Shown here one piece after another: positions 45,481-53,689 of a stretch of 64,000 bases of DNA (its first letter is position 1; every line of letters begins with the position of its first letter). The position numbers and the translations under genes are program-made. Source of the stretch: Aquimarina latercula DSM 2041. Lineage in GTDB: Bacteria; Bacteroidota; Bacteroidia; Flavobacteriales; Flavobacteriaceae. The notes below the pieces were generated by a model. The model searched no databases, had not been told where the DNA came from, and was given only the letters and a program-made list of their open reading frames with translations. Location: NCBI RefSeq assembly GCF_000430645.1, contig NZ_AUMK01000005.1, forward strand, positions 62,001-126,000, in the 5' to 3' direction.

Positions 45481-46311
45481 ATGGAAACAATTGAAAAGCA
45501 TCATTCTTGGAAAGTTAAGCTTTATAGCATTGTTCACTCATCAAACACCAAACAAGGAAAGATTTTTAATCTTTTCTTGTTCGTGCTTATTATTATTAGT
45601 GTCATCTACGTCTTGTTAGAAAGTGTTGATGATATTGACAAGAAATACCATCCATATATGGTAGCTGCAGAGTGGATTATTACTATTTTATTTAGTTTGG
45701 AATACATTCTCAAAGTGATAAGTCTAAACAAACCTGCAAAGTATATTTTCAGTTTCTACGGGGTTATAGATTTACTATCTACGCTACCCTTGTACCTATC
45801 TTATTTCTTTACAGGAGGTTCTACTTTTCTTGCGCTACGGGCGTTGCGATTATTGCGGGTTTTTAGAATATTAAAACTTGTAAAATATATGGGCGAGGCA
45901 AATACGCTTTCTAAAGCAATTGTCGCATCACGACTTAAAATTAGCATCTTTATCTATATCGTACTTATTATGTGTATAATAATGGGTTCGGTGATGTATA
46001 TCGTAGAAGAAGGTGCAAACTCTGGTTTTTCGAGTATTCCTAAAAGTATTTACTGGACCATAGTAACCATTACCACCGTTGGCTATGGAGATATTGCACC
46101 GGCCACAAACTTGGGGCAAGCAATCGCTAGCTTCATTATGATTTTAGGATATGGCATTATTGCCATTCCTACTGGAATTGTAACTTCTGAGATGACTAAA
46201 TCTAAAGTCCAAGCTAATGCTGTAAAACCATATGCTTGCCTCAAGTGTAAAGCTACCAATCATCCTGTGGATGCAAAGTATTGCCATCAATGTACTGCCA
46301 AACTTGAATAG
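45481..46311 (+). CDS. Kv-type potassium channel with C-terminal zinc ribbon
   Basis: The product (276 aa) has six transmembrane helices. S4 carries spaced arginines (LRALRLLRVFRILKLVKYM), so it should be voltage sensitive. The selectivity filter is TTVGYGD (about residue 198). The C-terminus has CLKCKATNHPVDAKYCHQC, a CxxC...CxxC zinc ribbon. It is the last gene of the ion-flux operon. The K+ channel and the cation/proton antiporter together suggest coupled control of membrane potential or osmotic balance. Confidence 0.93.
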   Translation: METIEKHHSWKVKLYSIVHSSNTKQGKIFNLFLFVLIIISVIYVLLESVDDIDKKYHPYMVAAEWIITILFSLEYILKVISLNKPAKYIFSFYGVIDLLSTLPLYLSYFFTGGSTFLALRALRLLRVFRILKLVKYMGEANTLSKAIVASRLKISIFIYIVLIMCIIMGSVMYIVEEGANSGFSSIPKSIYWTIVTITTVGYGDIAPATNLGQAIASFIMILGYGIIAIPTGIVTSEMTKSKVQANAVKPYACLKCKATNHPVDAKYCHQCTAKLE

Positions 46312-46348
46312 TATTATCAAATAAATTCAAAAAAAAGACTGTTCTGCA

Positions 46349-46373
46349 GTGACTTTATTTTTTTTTAGTGTCA
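46349..46373 (+). promoter_or_regulatory. ECF-type promoter motif (site f)
   Basis: GTGACT, 13 nt, GTGTCA; 36 nt before the ATG at 46410. Confidence 0.7.
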
Positions 46374-46409
46374 TAAAGAAAATAGACAACTAAATTTAAA
46401 TAATAGCTT

Positions 46410-47102
46410 ATGAAAACCCTTTTTGAAGTTGAACTCTTAAAGTTTGAATACCTTAAAGAATTGCCAAATTTTTGGACTTTCAAAAACTACAGAGAGTTAT
46501 TGACACTATTAGAGTATGGAGATACCTCTGATATTTCAGCAGAAGATCTCAAAGAAATGTGTCTACTATCACTTACAGACAATGAACCAGAAGAAGCTGC
46601 TAGGATAGTTTTAGAATATGTATTTAAAGAAAGACTCACTTCAGGGCAATTGGATAATCTTTCTCATGAAATAGTTGATGAAAAATTATGGGAAGAATAT
46701 TCAGATCTATCGATGCATGAAGATTTTTTTAATGTAACCCAATTATTATATGAAGCTTTCAATGGCAAGTTTCCTCATCCCGAAGCTGTAAAATTTCAAA
46801 TCAAAATAACTACCAAAGACGAAGAAGATTTATGGGTTTTCAAAAAAAATGGAGAATCTGCTTTAATCCGATTACTTACTCAAGGTATGCCAAAAAATAC
46901 ACTTATCAATAGGCTCTATAATTATCAAATAAGAAGCAACGAATTTAATGAGGCGAGAGATATCGTATGGCAGTATATACAAATTGAAACCAATAATAAC
47001 TCAGTGACTTTCGAAATTTTATCCTCTGCATATTGGTTTAAAGATCTGAAATATCTAACAAGCTTTGAAGCTGAAATGCATTCTGAAAAGATTATAGGCT
47101 AA
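46410..47102 (+). CDS. Hypothetical soluble protein (230 aa)
   Basis: I do not recognise it. It is acidic, helical and without signal peptide or membrane helix. Features include an N-terminal FEYLKELPNFWTFKNYRELLTLLEYGD, a middle NEPEEAARIVLEYVFKERL and a C-terminal LINRLYNYQIRSNEF. The ATG follows motif site f at the usual distance, so it is probably a regulon member. It is followed by a small membrane-anchored gene in the same orientation. Confidence 0.72.
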   Translation: MKTLFEVELLKFEYLKELPNFWTFKNYRELLTLLEYGDTSDISAEDLKEMCLLSLTDNEPEEAARIVLEYVFKERLTSGQLDNLSHEIVDEKLWEEYSDLSMHEDFFNVTQLLYEAFNGKFPHPEAVKFQIKITTKDEEDLWVFKKNGESALIRLLTQGMPKNTLINRLYNYQIRSNEFNEARDIVWQYIQIETNNNSVTFEILSSAYWFKDLKYLTSFEAEMHSEKIIG

Positions 47103-47144
47103 GCTAATTTTATAATGTCTAATGATTAATAATTCTTAAATAAA

Positions 47145-47426
47145 ATGAAAGTAATAAAAAACAAAAAGAATTTGAAAGGGAGAAAGAAAAAAGATGTTTT
47201 CAAACCCTATTCAGATGCAATTCCTATTAATCATGTTAAAAAGGAATTAAGACCTAACCTAGCTATAAAACTAGAAGATAACTTATTTGATAAACTCATC
47301 TATCAGACAGACTTATTTTATCTTAATACTGTGGAGAAAATAAAGAGTAACTCTGAGAAAATTTGGGCAGTTATCCTTTTAGCGATAGTCACATATCTCA
47401 TCTCCTGGTTTGTCAAAAATATCTAA
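47145..47426 (+). CDS. Small tail-anchored membrane protein (93 aa)
   Basis: A very basic N-terminus (MKVIKNKKNLKGRKKKDVF) and soluble middle lead to one C-terminal transmembrane helix (WAVILLAIVTYLISWFV, about 74-90). The function is unknown. It lies 42 bp after 46410, probably in one transcript, and ends before a terminator at 47439-47463. Confidence 0.65.
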   Translation: MKVIKNKKNLKGRKKKDVFKPYSDAIPINHVKKELRPNLAIKLEDNLFDKLIYQTDLFYLNTVEKIKSNSEKIWAVILLAIVTYLISWFVKNI

Positions 47427-47438
47427 GAATACTTTAAT

Positions 47439-47463
47439 CCGAGCTTTTCAAAGCTCGGTTTTC
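47439..47463 (+). terminator. Terminator after 47145-47426
   Basis: CCGAGCTTT (47439-47447) pairs with AAAGCTCGG (47450-47458), followed by TTTT. Confidence 0.8.
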
Positions 47464-47558
47464 GTTTTGGTAAGTTCAAGAGTGAACTCTTATTCCTGAA
47501 TATATCATCTAGGTTGAACTGTGAAAAGAATAACATTCTTCAAAAACCACCTTTTAGT

Positions 47559-47583
47559 GTGACCTAATTAATTTTCTGTGTCT
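47559..47583 (+). promoter_or_regulatory. ECF-type promoter motif (site g)
   Basis: GTGACC, 13 nt, GTGTCT; 30 nt before the ATG of the CNNM gene. Confidence 0.72.
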
Positions 47584-47613
47584 CATATCGTATAAAATCA
47601 TATTAATAAATTT

Positions 47614-48624
47614 ATGGAATATTTGATAGTTACCATTTTAGTTATTTTGTCCGGATCTTTCAGCGGACTCACCTTAGGCTTTTTTAGCTTAAACATTACT
47701 TCTTTAGAACGTAAAATTAAGCTCAAGGATAAAAGAGCTATTAAGGTATATCCGATACGTAAAAGAGGAAATCTTTTGCTTTGCACACTACTAATAGGAA
47801 ATGTCGCAGTTAACTCGGCTGCCGCTATATTTTTAGGAGAAATCGCCAGTGGTCTTATTGCTGGTATTATTTCTACAGTGCTTATTGTAATTTTTGGAGA
47901 AATTATACCTCAAGCAGTGTTCTCTAGATTTGCATTAAGTCTTGGAGCTAAAACCGTTTGGTTAGTTAAAATTTTCATCTTTTTACTATACCCTGTAGCA
48001 TATCCATTATCACTATTACTTGATAAAATGTTGGGAGAAGAGTTACAAACTGTATGGAGCAAACGTGAAATAAAAGAAATTATCAAACATCACGAAGAGA
48101 ACGAAGATTCCGATATTGATAAAGACGAAGAACGCATCTTAATTGGTGCATTATCCTTTTCTGAAACTACTGCGTTACATATTATGACTCCTAAACCTGT
48201 TTTATACACTTTAGAAAAAGGTACTCTATTAGATCAAAATAAGTTGATAGAAATCCGTGAAAAAGGATTCACTCGAATTCCGGTTTACGATACTACAGAA
48301 GACAATGTGATTGGTATTCTATATTCTAAAGATTTAATCGGTATAGTAGAAGAAGGCAAAATAGTTGGAGATTATCTTACTAATAAAAATCCTATTATGG
48401 TAAAAGAGACTATACAATTAGATGCACTAATGAATCATTTTATTAAGCAAAAAATGCACTTAGCATTGGTGTTTAATACGTTCGGAACATTCATAGGAGT
48501 GGTAACTTTAGAAGATATCATCGAGGAAATTATTAAAGTCGAAATAGTAGATGAGGCTGATCTTACTGACGATATGCAACATCTAGCCATTGAAAAACAC
48601 AAAGCTAATATTCTTGATCACTAA
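47614..48624 (+). CDS. CNNM/HlyC-CorC family transporter (DUF21 + CBS pair)
   Basis: The product is 336 aa. An N-terminal DUF21 membrane domain (SGSFSGLTLGFFSLNITSLE, GNVAVNSAAAIFLGEIASG, FGEIIPQAVFSRFALSLG) is followed by CBS domains (HIMTPKPVLYTLEKGTLLDQ, GFTRIPVYD, HLALVFNTFGTFIGVVTLEDIIEEI). The CorC_HlyC C-terminal domain is absent. Members export Mg2+ or Na+ or protect against ion stress. It follows motif site g. Confidence 0.92.
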   Translation: MEYLIVTILVILSGSFSGLTLGFFSLNITSLERKIKLKDKRAIKVYPIRKRGNLLLCTLLIGNVAVNSAAAIFLGEIASGLIAGIISTVLIVIFGEIIPQAVFSRFALSLGAKTVWLVKIFIFLLYPVAYPLSLLLDKMLGEELQTVWSKREIKEIIKHHEENEDSDIDKDEERILIGALSFSETTALHIMTPKPVLYTLEKGTLLDQNKLIEIREKGFTRIPVYDTTEDNVIGILYSKDLIGIVEEGKIVGDYLTNKNPIMVKETIQLDALMNHFIKQKMHLALVFNTFGTFIGVVTLEDIIEEIIKVEIVDEADLTDDMQHLAIEKHKANILDH

Positions 48625-48644
48625 AAACTTATTATATGAATAAA

Positions 48645-48670
48645 GTGACTTATTGTTTATAACAGGGTCT
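48645..48670 (+). promoter_or_regulatory. ECF-type promoter motif (site h)
   Basis: GTGACT, 14 nt, GGGTCT (one mismatch in the second box); 36 nt before the ATG of the LapA-domain gene. Confidence 0.6.
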
Positions 48671-48706
48671 AAATATCTAAGAAACTATTTTTTACTAACA
48701 ACCGAT

Positions 48707-48910
48707 ATGAAATTTAAAACCATTATAGCACTTATTATTGTTATACTAATTGTGATTTTTTCTCTGCAAAACTCAGAGGTAATTGATGTTACCTTTTTTG
48801 TTTGGAAACTTTCTACATCTCGTGTTCTTGTTATTCTTGGTAGTTTTTCAATAGGAGTTATAGCGGGAATACTGGTATCAATGAAAAAAAGGTTGATTCC
48901 TAAGAAATAG
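48707..48910 (+). CDS. LapA-domain (DUF1049) small membrane protein
   Basis: The ATG at 48707 (67 aa) is chosen because the longer frame from 48653 would begin inside motif site h. Two transmembrane helices flank the pattern IFSLQNSEVIDVTFFVWKL, which is typical of the LapA/DUF1049 domain. Bacterial homologs act in envelope assembly. It is followed by a terminator (48988-49020). Confidence 0.85.
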   Translation: MKFKTIIALIIVILIVIFSLQNSEVIDVTFFVWKLSTSRVLVILGSFSIGVIAGILVSMKKRLIPKK

Positions 48911-48986
48911 AAAACAGTTACTCTAAACGCTTTCTTGGATTTATCAAAGTGTTTAAGTTAAAATTTAATTCTGGCTAGTTCATTAC

Positions 48987-49023
48987 AAAAGAGCTGTAAA
49001 ACATAAAAAAACAGCTCTTTTAT
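48987..49023 (+). terminator. Terminator after LapA-domain gene
   Basis: AAAGAGCTGT (48988-48997) pairs with ACAGCTCTTT (49011-49020), followed by TATTTTC. Confidence 0.7.
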
Positions 49024-49033
49024 TTTCTTAAAT

Positions 49034-49059
49034 GTGACCTAATTCTATTTACCGTGTCA
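49034..49059 (+). promoter_or_regulatory. ECF-type promoter motif (site i)
   Basis: GTGACC, 14 nt, GTGTCA. There is no start codon of a convincing ORF at the usual 30-42 nt distance. Transcription would enter the structured leader and the speA operon 470 nt downstream. Confidence 0.6.
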
Positions 49060-49163
49060 TAATACATAAGAGAATTAATCCTAGTGATATTAAGACATAA
49101 GAAAGATTTCAAAAAATAATTTGATTTTTTTTTCAAAAAAAGTTTTTGATATCACTTTTTTAT

Positions 49164-49171
49164 TACATTTG
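49164..49171 (+). promoter_or_regulatory. -7 promoter box upstream of the structured RNA
   Basis: TACATTTG matches TAnnTTTG; a TTTG lies 15 nt upstream of it at 49145-49148. It would start a transcript near 49178. Confidence 0.55.
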
Positions 49172-49177
49172 ATATAA

Positions 49178-49437
49178 TTAATAATGAGTCTATTTAAGGA
49201 CGCATTGCCTACATAAATGAAACCGTTTTTCAGATTCGGGCTTAGGAGCATAAAGAAGTCTACTCCAAAAGCTGCCTCAGGGATGGGGAACCGAATTCTC
49301 AGGCTGACTTCTGAAAAATATGCTACTGCACTAAGATCCTTAGAGCGAATACAATTCGTTCCCTACACCATTTCTATTATTCGAGTATGAGATAAGAAAA
49401 ATGGCATTGCCATTTTTCTTATCACTTTCTAATTTTT
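49178..49437 (+). ncRNA. Candidate structured RNA (leader or small RNA) upstream of speA
   Basis: There is no ORF here, but there are nested complementary segments that fold into one long rod: TAAGGA 49195-49200 with TCCTTA 49337-49342, AGCATA 49247-49252 with TATGCT 49319-49324, AGAAGTC 49254-49260 with GACTTCT 49306-49312, and GCCT 49274-49277 with AGGC 49301-49304. An alternative pairing, ATTCGG with CCGAAT, crosses these. A very strong terminator hairpin closes it (49391-49406 with 49408-49423, then T-rich). It could be a cis-acting riboswitch/attenuator for the polyamine operon or an independent sRNA (for example a 6S-like RNA). I do not recognise the class. Confidence 0.5.
49391..49437 (+). 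terminator. Terminator/attenuator hairpin before speA
   Basis: GATAAGAAAAATGGCA pairs with TGCCATTTTTCTTATC, with an effective loop CATTG. A T-rich tail follows. It lies 110 bp before speA. Confidence 0.82.
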
Positions 49438-49532
49438 TAAATCTCGTATAATGGAATGATCCATAGATTTTCAGGCTATTCTGGTCTGTGATTCTGATGG
49501 TGAATTTCATCTGCAAATCAAAAACAAAACAG

Positions 49533-50987
49533 ATGAAAACAAAATATATTGATCTTATCGATCAAACCTTTCATTTCCCTCAAGAAGAATTTAAACTGGA
49601 GGATAACCAATTACAATTTCACGGTATCGATCTTATGGAGTTGATCGCTCAATATGGAGCACCTCTAAAATTTACCTACCTACCTAAAATATCTGAAAAC
49701 ATTAACCGAGCAAAAGGTTGGTTTGACAACGCTATTAGAGCAAATAACTATGCTGGCAACTATAACTATTGTTATTGTACCAAAAGCTCACATTTTCAAC
49801 ATGTATTAAACGAAGCACTAAAAAATGATATTCATATAGAAACTTCTTCTGCTTTTGATATTGATATCATCGAAAATCTAAAAGCACAAGGTAAAATCAA
49901 TGACGATACCTATGTTATTAGTAATGGCTTTAAACGTGATCAATACATTCAAAATATTGCCCGATTGATTAATAACGGGCATCGTAACTGCATTCCAATA
50001 ATCGATAATTACGAAGAATTAGAGCTATTAAGTGATGTAATTAATGAAGATTTTCAGGTTGGTATCCGAATTGCTTCTGAAGAAGAACCAAAGTTTGAAT
50101 TTTATACTTCCAGATTAGGAATTGGATATAGAAATATTGTGTCTTTTTATAATAATCAAATCAAGAATAACCCAAAGGTGAAACTAAAAATGCTTCACTT
50201 CTTCATCAACACAGGTATTCGTGATACCGCTTATTATTGGAATGAGTTAGTAAAATGTTTAAAGGTATATATCAGTCTTAAGAAAATATGTCCATCCTTA
50301 GATAGCTTAAATATAGGTGGCGGTTTCCCTATAAAAAACTCTTTGGCATTTGATTATGACTATCAGTATATGATTAATGAAATCGTAAACCAAATCCAAA
50401 TTGCCTGCGAAGAGGCACGAGTAGATGTTCCTAATATCTTTACAGAATTTGGAAGTTTTACAGTTGGTGAAAGTGGTGGTGCTATTTACGAAGTACTATA
50501 TCAAAAACAACAAAACGATCGTGAAAAATGGAATATGATCAATTCATCTTTCATCACCACAATGCCAGATACTTGGGCTATAAACAAGCGCTTTGTGATG
50601 TTGGCTGTAAATAGATGGAATGATGAATATGAGCGTGTATTGCTTGGTGGATTAACCTGTGACAGTGATGATTATTACAACTCCGAACAGCATATGAACG
50701 CCATTTACCTGCCAAAATACAAAAAAGACAAACCGCTATACATTGGATTTTTCAATACGGGTGCTTATCAAGAGACCATTGGTGGTTTTGGAGGATTGCA
50801 ACACTGCCTGATCCCGCAACCTAAACACATTTTGATAGATCGTGACGAGAAGGGGAAATTAACTACAGAAGTTTTTGCACTGCAACAAACTTCAGAACAG
50901 TTACTATCTATTCTTGGATACCAAAAAACAGTAAAAGAAGAAGTTTTAGAATATTCACAAAATGAAATAATTATAAATCCTAACTAA
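49533..50987 (+). CDS. speA: Arginine decarboxylase
   Basis: The product is 484 aa from the ATG at 49533; the frame's upstream ATG at 49488 adds a non-conserved leader. It is a fold-III PLP enzyme that makes agmatine from arginine. The PLP lysine is in YNYCYCTKSSHFQHVL, and NIGGGFPIKNS and FTEFGSFTVGESGG are PLP-phosphate/active-site segments. VLLGGLTCDSDDYY carries the dimer-interface Cys-Asp. It is shorter than E. coli SpeA (658 aa), as in other Bacteroidetes. Agmatinase follows 30 bp downstream. Confidence 0.93.
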   Translation: MKTKYIDLIDQTFHFPQEEFKLEDNQLQFHGIDLMELIAQYGAPLKFTYLPKISENINRAKGWFDNAIRANNYAGNYNYCYCTKSSHFQHVLNEALKNDIHIETSSAFDIDIIENLKAQGKINDDTYVISNGFKRDQYIQNIARLINNGHRNCIPIIDNYEELELLSDVINEDFQVGIRIASEEEPKFEFYTSRLGIGYRNIVSFYNNQIKNNPKVKLKMLHFFINTGIRDTAYYWNELVKCLKVYISLKKICPSLDSLNIGGGFPIKNSLAFDYDYQYMINEIVNQIQIACEEARVDVPNIFTEFGSFTVGESGGAIYEVLYQKQQNDREKWNMINSSFITTMPDTWAINKRFVMLAVNRWNDEYERVLLGGLTCDSDDYYNSEQHMNAIYLPKYKKDKPLYIGFFNTGAYQETIGGFGGLQHCLIPQPKHILIDRDEKGKLTTEVFALQQTSEQLLSILGYQKTVKEEVLEYSQNEIIINPN

Positions 50988-51017
50988 TCAAATTTATTAA
51001 ATCCAAACATTTTTAAA

Positions 51018-51959
51018 ATGGAAACTAAAAAAACATATGCCGGAATTCCAGAACAATACGCTGGCTATGACAAATCAAAAGTAGTATTAATCCCTGTTCC
51101 TTATGATGGAACTAGTACTTGGGGTAAAGGAGCAGACAAAGGTCCTGAAGCGTTCCTACACGCTTCAGAAAATATGGAGCTATATGATATAGAAACCAAT
51201 AGTGAGGTATACAAACAAGGCATTTACCTTACAGAACCTGTGGATGAAAACACCTCTTCGGAAACTATGGTTACTGCTGTACACAATGTTGTTAAATCCA
51301 ATATAAAACGCAACAAATTTGTAACCCTTTTCGGGGGAGAACATTCCATTTCTATAGGGGCTATACGTGCTTTTGATGAGTGTTTTAGAGATTTAACTGT
51401 AGTACAAATAGACGCTCACGCCGATTTAAGAAAAGAATATGAAGGTTCTAAGTACAATCACGCTTGTGCATTGTATGAAGCCAATCAAAATACAAATCTC
51501 ATTCAAGTTGGGATTAGAAGTATGGATGCTTCAGAAAAATTAGTGATGAATGAAGAAAATGTCTTTTTCGCACACGAAATGGCAACTGATGATTATTGGA
51601 TGGATAATGCCATCGAATTAATGACCGATAATGTCTATATCACTTTTGATTTGGATGCATTAGACCCTTCTATCCTACCCTCTACAGGCACACCAGAACC
51701 AGGAGGATTATTATGGTATGAAACCCTTGAGTTTCTTAAGAAAATATTTGAAGAAAAAAATGTGGTAGGATTTGATATTGTTGAATTATGCCCAAATAAA
51801 AATGATAAGTCCTCTGATTTTGCTGCTGCCAAATTGTACTATAAAATGTTGAGCTACAAGTTTACAGAGCAAGATGCTGATGACGAAAATGAAAACCTAT
51901 ACACCAATCAAAAAGAAAACAATATTAACAAGTTAAAGTACGATCAAGATGAAAACTAA
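51018..51959 (+). CDS. speB: Agmatinase
   Basis: An arginase/agmatinase-family enzyme (313 aa) hydrolysing agmatine to putrescine and urea. The Mn ligands are visible in GGEHSIS, DAHADLR and TFDLDALDPSILPSTGTPEPGG. Its last 11 bases overlap the next gene, indicating translational coupling. The C-terminal tail after about residue 290 is Asn/Glu-rich and outside the family core. Confidence 0.94.
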   Translation: METKKTYAGIPEQYAGYDKSKVVLIPVPYDGTSTWGKGADKGPEAFLHASENMELYDIETNSEVYKQGIYLTEPVDENTSSETMVTAVHNVVKSNIKRNKFVTLFGGEHSISIGAIRAFDECFRDLTVVQIDAHADLRKEYEGSKYNHACALYEANQNTNLIQVGIRSMDASEKLVMNEENVFFAHEMATDDYWMDNAIELMTDNVYITFDLDALDPSILPSTGTPEPGGLLWYETLEFLKKIFEEKNVVGFDIVELCPNKNDKSSDFAAAKLYYKMLSYKFTEQDADDENENLYTNQKENNINKLKYDQDEN

Positions 51960-52923
51960 AGGAGCAATCTCACAATTTATAGAGAAATATTATCTGCATT
52001 TTAATGCCGCTTCTGTAGTTGATGCCGCCAAAGCATATGAAGCCCAAATCAATAATGGTTCAAAAATGCTGGTTTCTCTTGCCGGAGCCATGAGTACTGC
52101 CGAATTAGGTAAAATCTTTGCCGAAATCATACGCCAAGACAAAGTACATATTATCTCTTGTACAGGTGCGAATCTGGAAGAAGATATTATGAATTTGGTA
52201 GCACATAGTCATTATAAACGTGTGCCAAATTATCGTGACCTCACTCCACAACAAGAGTGGGATTTATTAGAGCAAGGATTAAATCGCGTAACGGATACGT
52301 GTATTCCTGAAGAAGAAGCTTTTAGAAGATTACAGCAACATATTTTTAAAATCTGGAAAAATGCCGAAGAAAAAGGAGAACGCTATTTTCCACACGAATT
52401 TATGTATAAAATGTTATTATCTGGAGTTTTGGAGCAGTACTACGAAATTGATATCAAAGATAGCTGGATGTACGCTGCTGCAAAAGCGAATTTACCAATG
52501 GTAGTCCCAGGATGGGAAGATAGTACCATGGGTAACATCTTTGCTAGCTATGTTCTGAAAGGAGAATTGAAAGCCAATACGATGAAATCTGGAATCGAGT
52601 ATATGACATTCTTGGCAGATTGGTATACTGATAATTCTGATAATGGGATCGGATTCTTCCAGATAGGTGGTGGTATTGCAGGAGATTTTCCTATTTGTGT
52701 AGTGCCTATGTTATACCAGGATATGGAACGTACAGATACCCCATTCTGGAATTATTTCTGTCAGATAAGTGACTCAACCACAAGTTATGGGTCCTATAGT
52801 GGAGCGGTACCTAATGAAAAGATTACCTGGGGTAAACTAGATATAGATACTCCAAAATTCATTATTGAGTCAGACGCTACTATCGTAGCTCCATTAATAT
52901 TTGCTTACTTATTAGATATGTAA
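51949..52923 (+). CDS. Deoxyhypusine synthase-like protein
   Basis: The product (324 aa) is in the DHS family. The catalytic Lys is in NEKITWGKLDID (about residues 287-298), and the NAD-binding-type segments VSLAGAMSTAELGKIF, ISCTGANLEEDIM and GFFQIGGGIAGDFPICVVPML are present. Bacteria lack eIF5A, and bacterial members of this family have been linked to homospermidine formation from putrescine or spermidine. Placed after speA-speB, a polyamine product is the more likely role. The start overlaps speB by 11 bp. Confidence 0.88.
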   Translation: MKTKGAISQFIEKYYLHFNAASVVDAAKAYEAQINNGSKMLVSLAGAMSTAELGKIFAEIIRQDKVHIISCTGANLEEDIMNLVAHSHYKRVPNYRDLTPQQEWDLLEQGLNRVTDTCIPEEEAFRRLQQHIFKIWKNAEEKGERYFPHEFMYKMLLSGVLEQYYEIDIKDSWMYAAAKANLPMVVPGWEDSTMGNIFASYVLKGELKANTMKSGIEYMTFLADWYTDNSDNGIGFFQIGGGIAGDFPICVVPMLYQDMERTDTPFWNYFCQISDSTTSYGSYSGAVPNEKITWGKLDIDTPKFIIESDATIVAPLIFAYLLDM

Positions 52924-52928
52924 AAGAT

Positions 52929-53222
52929 ATGAATACTTCAAAAAACAATCATTTAAAAAAAGTTATTGTCGACTTCAAAAAGTTAACCAATACCATTTTA
53001 GATTTATTGGTTACAAAATATCCTGACGGATACGATGATGACGATATCATTACGTTCAGAAATGCACAAAACGAAATCGTAGAATGTGTCGAGGTAAAAA
53101 CTGAAGACACTTTATATCTGGTTAAAGTAAGTAAACGCCTAATTAACGCAATGGAAGACCACGATGATGATGATGACCAAGATAAGGAAACTGAGTTACC
53201 AGAGGAATCAGATATAAAATAA
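52929..53222 (+). CDS. Acidic hypothetical protein in the polyamine operon (97 aa)
   Basis: The N-terminal half is basic-amphipathic (KKVIVDFKKLTNTILDLLVTKYPDGYDDDDIITF), and the middle may be a small beta fold (IVECVEVKTEDTLYLVKVSKRL). The C-terminus is an acidic tail (EDHDDDDDQDKETELPEE). It is soluble. It starts 5 bp after the DHS-like gene. The acidic tail could bind polyamines or cations; that is speculation. Confidence 0.65.
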   Translation: MNTSKNNHLKKVIVDFKKLTNTILDLLVTKYPDGYDDDDIITFRNAQNEIVECVEVKTEDTLYLVKVSKRLINAMEDHDDDDDQDKETELPEESDIK

Positions 53223-53240
53223 TCCTAAACCATTACAACA

Positions 53241-53657
53241 ATGAAAAAAGCAGAGTTCCACCTAGCCTTACCGTGTGAAAATCTTGAAAATACAAAAGAT
53301 TTCTACAACTATAAACTAGGAGCTAAATTAGGCAGGTATACGGATGGCTGGGCCGATATCAATTTATACGGAAATCAAATCACCTTTACCAAAGCAGGAG
53401 ACTTTAATTTTAATTTCAAAAATTATCGTCTAGGAGAACAAATCTTGCCATCATTCCATTTTGGAGTAATCATAGATTTAGAAACGTGGGGTAAGTTGTA
53501 TTCTAGGCTATTCTCAATGGATCTTGAAGTGACTACGGAGGTTACTTTTTTTGAAAACAAAGTAGGAGAACACCTTTCATTTTTTGTACAAGATCCTGAT
53601 GGTTATATGGTAGAGTTTAAAAGTTTTAAAGATCACGGAGAGATATTTTCTGTCTAA
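53241..53657 (+). CDS. VOC/glyoxalase-like protein
   Basis: The product (138 aa) has the VOC fold pattern: FHLALPCENLENTKDFYNYKLGAKLGRYTDGWADINLYGNQITF and FFVQDPDGYMVEFKSF. These folds bind metals and small substrates. The specificity is unknown. It is the fifth gene of the polyamine operon. Confidence 0.85.
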   Translation: MKKAEFHLALPCENLENTKDFYNYKLGAKLGRYTDGWADINLYGNQITFTKAGDFNFNFKNYRLGEQILPSFHFGVIIDLETWGKLYSRLFSMDLEVTTEVTFFENKVGEHLSFFVQDPDGYMVEFKSFKDHGEIFSV

Positions 53658-53689
53658 CAGAAATAAAGGAAATCTCAAAATAAGAGTAT

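Noticed and set aside
48653..48706. Upstream start for the LapA-domain gene
   Set aside because: It would begin inside the second half of motif site h; the ATG at 48707 has the normal distance to the motif.
49178..49437. Glycine riboswitch in the speA leader
   Set aside because: CCGAATTCTCAGGC recalls the glycine aptamer 3' segment, but the matching GGAGAG part and the tandem layout are missing, and a polyamine operon is not a usual target.
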